DNA from: JBDTSW01 sp963782605
Lineage (GTDB): Bacteria > Actinomycetota > Thermoleophilia > Solirubrobacterales > 70-9
Assembly: GCA_963782605.1 (NCBI GenBank)
Contig: CAWAKK010000003.1
Location: 1-64,000, forward strand
Direction: 5' to 3'
Length of the DNA: 64,000 nucleotides
Shown here: positions 62,214 through 64,000 of the stretch, one piece after another
How positions within the stretch are numbered: position 1 is the stretch's first letter
Layout of the letters: every line of letters starts with the position of its first letter
Position numbers and translations under genes: made by a program
Notes under the pieces: generated by a model
What the model was told of the DNA's origin: nothing
The model's database searches: none
The model's input: only the letters and a program-made list of their open reading frames with translations

Positions 62214-62981
62214 CTACGCGGGCGTCGGAGCGGCGACCCGGTTGCGGTGTCGCGCGAACATCTCCGCTACCCAGCGGTAGCCGCGGCGCTCCTTGAGTGG
62301 GGCCCGAAACGCTTCGAAGCCCACCGGCGGGTCCGAGATCGCACGGGGGGCCTCGGGCGGGAGCACGAGGGGGTAGAAGAGCGACGCGGCGGTCAGGTCC
62401 GCCACCGTCAGGGAGTCACCTACGAGGTAGCCCCTCCCGCCGAGCTCCGTTTCCAGCCTGTCGAGGGCGGCCAGCACCCTGCGACGCGCCTGGTTGGCCC
62501 GCTCGTCGTCGTGGACACCGAAGCGCAAGCCAACGTATGCAGATGCTCCTCTGCGCGCGAGCCCCTTCGCCGCGCCAAACGGCTTCGGAAGCGTGCCCGC
62601 CGCGAAGTTCTCCATGCGCTCGTGATCCTTGCTGAGCTCGTGCCAGGCGAGCAGGCGAATCTGCGGACCGAGACTCTCGTCGAAGTAGTCCTCGAGCTCA
62701 AGGGCATGCTCCCGCTCGGCGGGGTCGGTGGGGTAGAGCGGGAACTCCGGGTAGAGCTCCTCCAGGGCCCCGATGATCGCGGTTGAATCACCGACCTGAC
62801 GGCCATCGATCGAGAGGATCGGGAAGGTCTTCTCGGACCCACGCGTAAGCCAAAGCGCGATGGCCATGTGGCTCGGTGGCAGCGGCGCCCGGCGTTCGTG
62901 ATCGACATCCTTCAGCTCCAGAGCCCACCGCACCTTCTCGCTGTAGTGGGACACAGGTATGTGCCAAAGAACCGGCCTCAT
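62214..62981 (-). CDS. glutathione S-transferase family protein
   Basis: A 255-residue GST-fold protein. N-terminal thioredoxin-like domain: PVLWHIPVSHYSEKVRWALE, TFPILSIDGRQVGDSTAIIG with the glutathione-binding DST. The C-terminal helical domain has ALDRLETELGGRGYLVGDSL and TVADLTAASLFYPLVLP. Actinobacteria often lack glutathione, so the thiol partner may be different (inference). ATG at 62981 overlaps the stop of the preceding DAK2 gene. Confidence 0.88.
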   Translation of the reverse strand: MRPVLWHIPVSHYSEKVRWALELKDVDHERRAPLPPSHMAIALWLTRGSEKTFPILSIDGRQVGDSTAIIGALEELYPEFPLYPTDPAEREHALELEDYFDESLGPQIRLLAWHELSKDHERMENFAAGTLPKPFGAAKGLARRGASAYVGLRFGVHDDERANQARRRVLAALDRLETELGGRGYLVGDSLTVADLTAASLFYPLVLPPEAPRAISDPPVGFEAFRAPLKERRGYRWVAEMFARHRNRVAAPTPA

Positions 62982-64000
62982 TGGGCGGCGATGAGCCACC
63001 AGTAGGTTGGCTGGCCCCCGTCCATGACCTCGACCTCGGCGCCGGTCTTGGACTCGAGGTCGAGCGCGGCCGCACGAAGCGGTGCGTCGGCCCCCTCGAT
63101 GACGGTGATGATCTCGGGGTCCTGACCGACCTCTCGCATGACGGCCGCCAACGTCTCGGCAGGGTCGCCCCAGGCGACCAACTCGTCGCCGCGGAAGCCC
63201 ACCGCTTCGCCACGGACATAGCGTCCCTCCACATCATCGCGGTCTGCCTCGGCCACGAGCCCCGTCGCGATCGCCTCGAGCTCGGCCTCCATCCGGGAGG
63301 CGTTGTCGGCCGCCGGAGCTGCGGCGTCGAAGGCGCCGACCAGCGCAGCCAGACCCGCCTGCTGTGCGACCGAGGAGACGACGCGGGCGGGACGCTCCGC
63401 CAAGCGGGCCGCCTCCTTCGCAGCCATCACGACGTTCGGCGAGTTCGGGAGGACGATGACCTCCTCGCCTGGCGCCTCCCGAATCCCGGTCAAGATCTCC
63501 TCAATCGACGGGTTCAGGGTGGAGCCTCCATCGATGACCCAAGCGCCCTCGGCGCCGAACAGATCCGCGATTCCCTCGCCGGAGGCCACCGCGACGACCC
63601 CGGTCTTGGCATCCTCGCTCGCCGCCCGAGCGGGGACGATCCCCGCCTTGGCGTGGCGCGCCGCGACCTGCTCATGCATATCCGTGGCCTCGAACTGGTC
63701 CACGTCTCCGTACTCCTGACAGATCATGCGCACGGCTTCGCGGTCGTCGACGTGGACATGGACCTTGACCATGGTGGCGTCGCCCACGACCGCCACGGAG
63801 TCGCCGAGCTCGCCGAGCCGCGGGGCAATCGCCCTGGCCTCGAGCCCGCGGCCGGTGATGATGCAGCTCGTGCAGAACTGATAGCGCGAGTCGAAGTGCG
63901 CTGAGGCCTTGAGGTTCGCCGCCTCCTGATGGGGGATGGGCGATTCCTCCATCTCCACCCCGCTCAGGCCAACGACGAAGCCGGCGAGGATGACGAGGAG
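62978..64000 (-). CDS. DAK2-domain (FakA/YloV-like) protein, 5' end outside window
   Basis: The 340 residues in the window are the C-terminal part. LLVILAGFVVGLSGVEMEES is the end of the DAK2 (dihydroxyacetone-kinase-like) domain. A middle domain follows with FCTSCIITGRGLEARAIAPR and GDATMVKVHVHVDDREAVRM. The last part is a DegV/FakA-C-like domain with GVVAVASGEGIADLFGAEGA, EEVIVLPNSPNVVMAAKEAA and VGAFDAAAPAADNASRMEAE. FakA phosphorylates fatty acids bound to FakB. The ATP-binding half lies beyond 64000. Position next to recG is the usual one in Gram-positive bacteria. Confidence 0.9.
   Translation of the reverse strand, partial: LLVILAGFVVGLSGVEMEESPIPHQEAANLKASAHFDSRYQFCTSCIITGRGLEARAIAPRLGELGDSVAVVGDATMVKVHVHVDDREAVRMICQEYGDVDQFEATDMHEQVAARHAKAGIVPARAASEDAKTGVVAVASGEGIADLFGAEGAWVIDGGSTLNPSIEEILTGIREAPGEEVIVLPNSPNVVMAAKEAARLAERPARVVSSVAQQAGLAALVGAFDAAAPAADNASRMEAELEAIATGLVAEADRDDVEGRYVRGEAVGFRGDELVAWGDPAETLAAVMREVGQDPEIITVIEGADAPLRAAALDLESKTGAEVEVMDGGQPTYWWLIAAQ

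Overview
The window is high-GC DNA from an actinobacterium. Its long housekeeping block reads recG-rsmD-coaD … yceD-rpmF-plsX-acpP-rnc-smc-ftsY-ffh-rpsP-khpA-trmD-rplS-lepB-rnhB … comM-dprA. Together with a FliA/WhiG-type sigma factor and several short SnoaL-like proteins starting Met-Ser-Gln-Glu-Asn, this suggests Thermoleophilia/Solirubrobacterales. That assignment is inference from gene order and family flavour, not from a marker tree.

Left part (1-30 kb) is accessory and scarred. At 1-3.9 kb lies the 5' end of a DUF1156 methylase-like gene and a shredded DUF499 ATPase gene, a pair known from phage-defence loci. At 4.1-6 kb are three small phage-type genes (one resembling a P27-family small terminase), a tRNA-Cys and an integrase C-terminal remnant. 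From 6 to 26.9 kb comes a loose collection of cupin, SnoaL-like, VOC, methyltransferase, alpha/beta-hydrolase, metallo-beta-lactamase, GH15 glucoamylase and DUF899 genes. It includes a TetR-controlled hydrolase-glycosyltransferase fusion and a set of Lys/Ser-rich glycine-zipper proteins beside a DUF892 ferritin-like protein. At 27-29.8 kb two degenerate copies of the 3' half of a tRNA-Gly lie in line with the intact tRNA-Gly and a broken tyrosine integrase, so integrative elements have entered this tRNA repeatedly.

Right part (29.8-64 kb) is nearly all on the minus strand and mostly conserved: RNase HI, an EF-G-like GTPase, the sigma factor, a Xer recombinase, an L,D-transpeptidase, an epimerase/acyltransferase pair, a 5-FTHF cyclo-ligase family protein, ilvD, thiD, dprA, comM, and then the translation/secretion/lipid block. 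Single plus-strand genes (yraN, a methyltransferase, DUF427) sit as islands. The window ends inside a DAK2-domain (fatty-acid-kinase-like) gene.

Many genes left of 35 kb carry one-base frameshifts with no other sign of decay (hydrolases, DUF4389, GH15, DUF892, Xer), while the core genes to the right are nearly all open. This can mean real decay, uneven sequence quality, or both. The most unusual observations are the SMC protein with no room for a hinge, 11-bp-period repeat pairs close to the integrase/tRNA scars, a methyltransferase gene flanked by the first and last codons of a SnoaL gene, and the layered tRNA-Gly scars.
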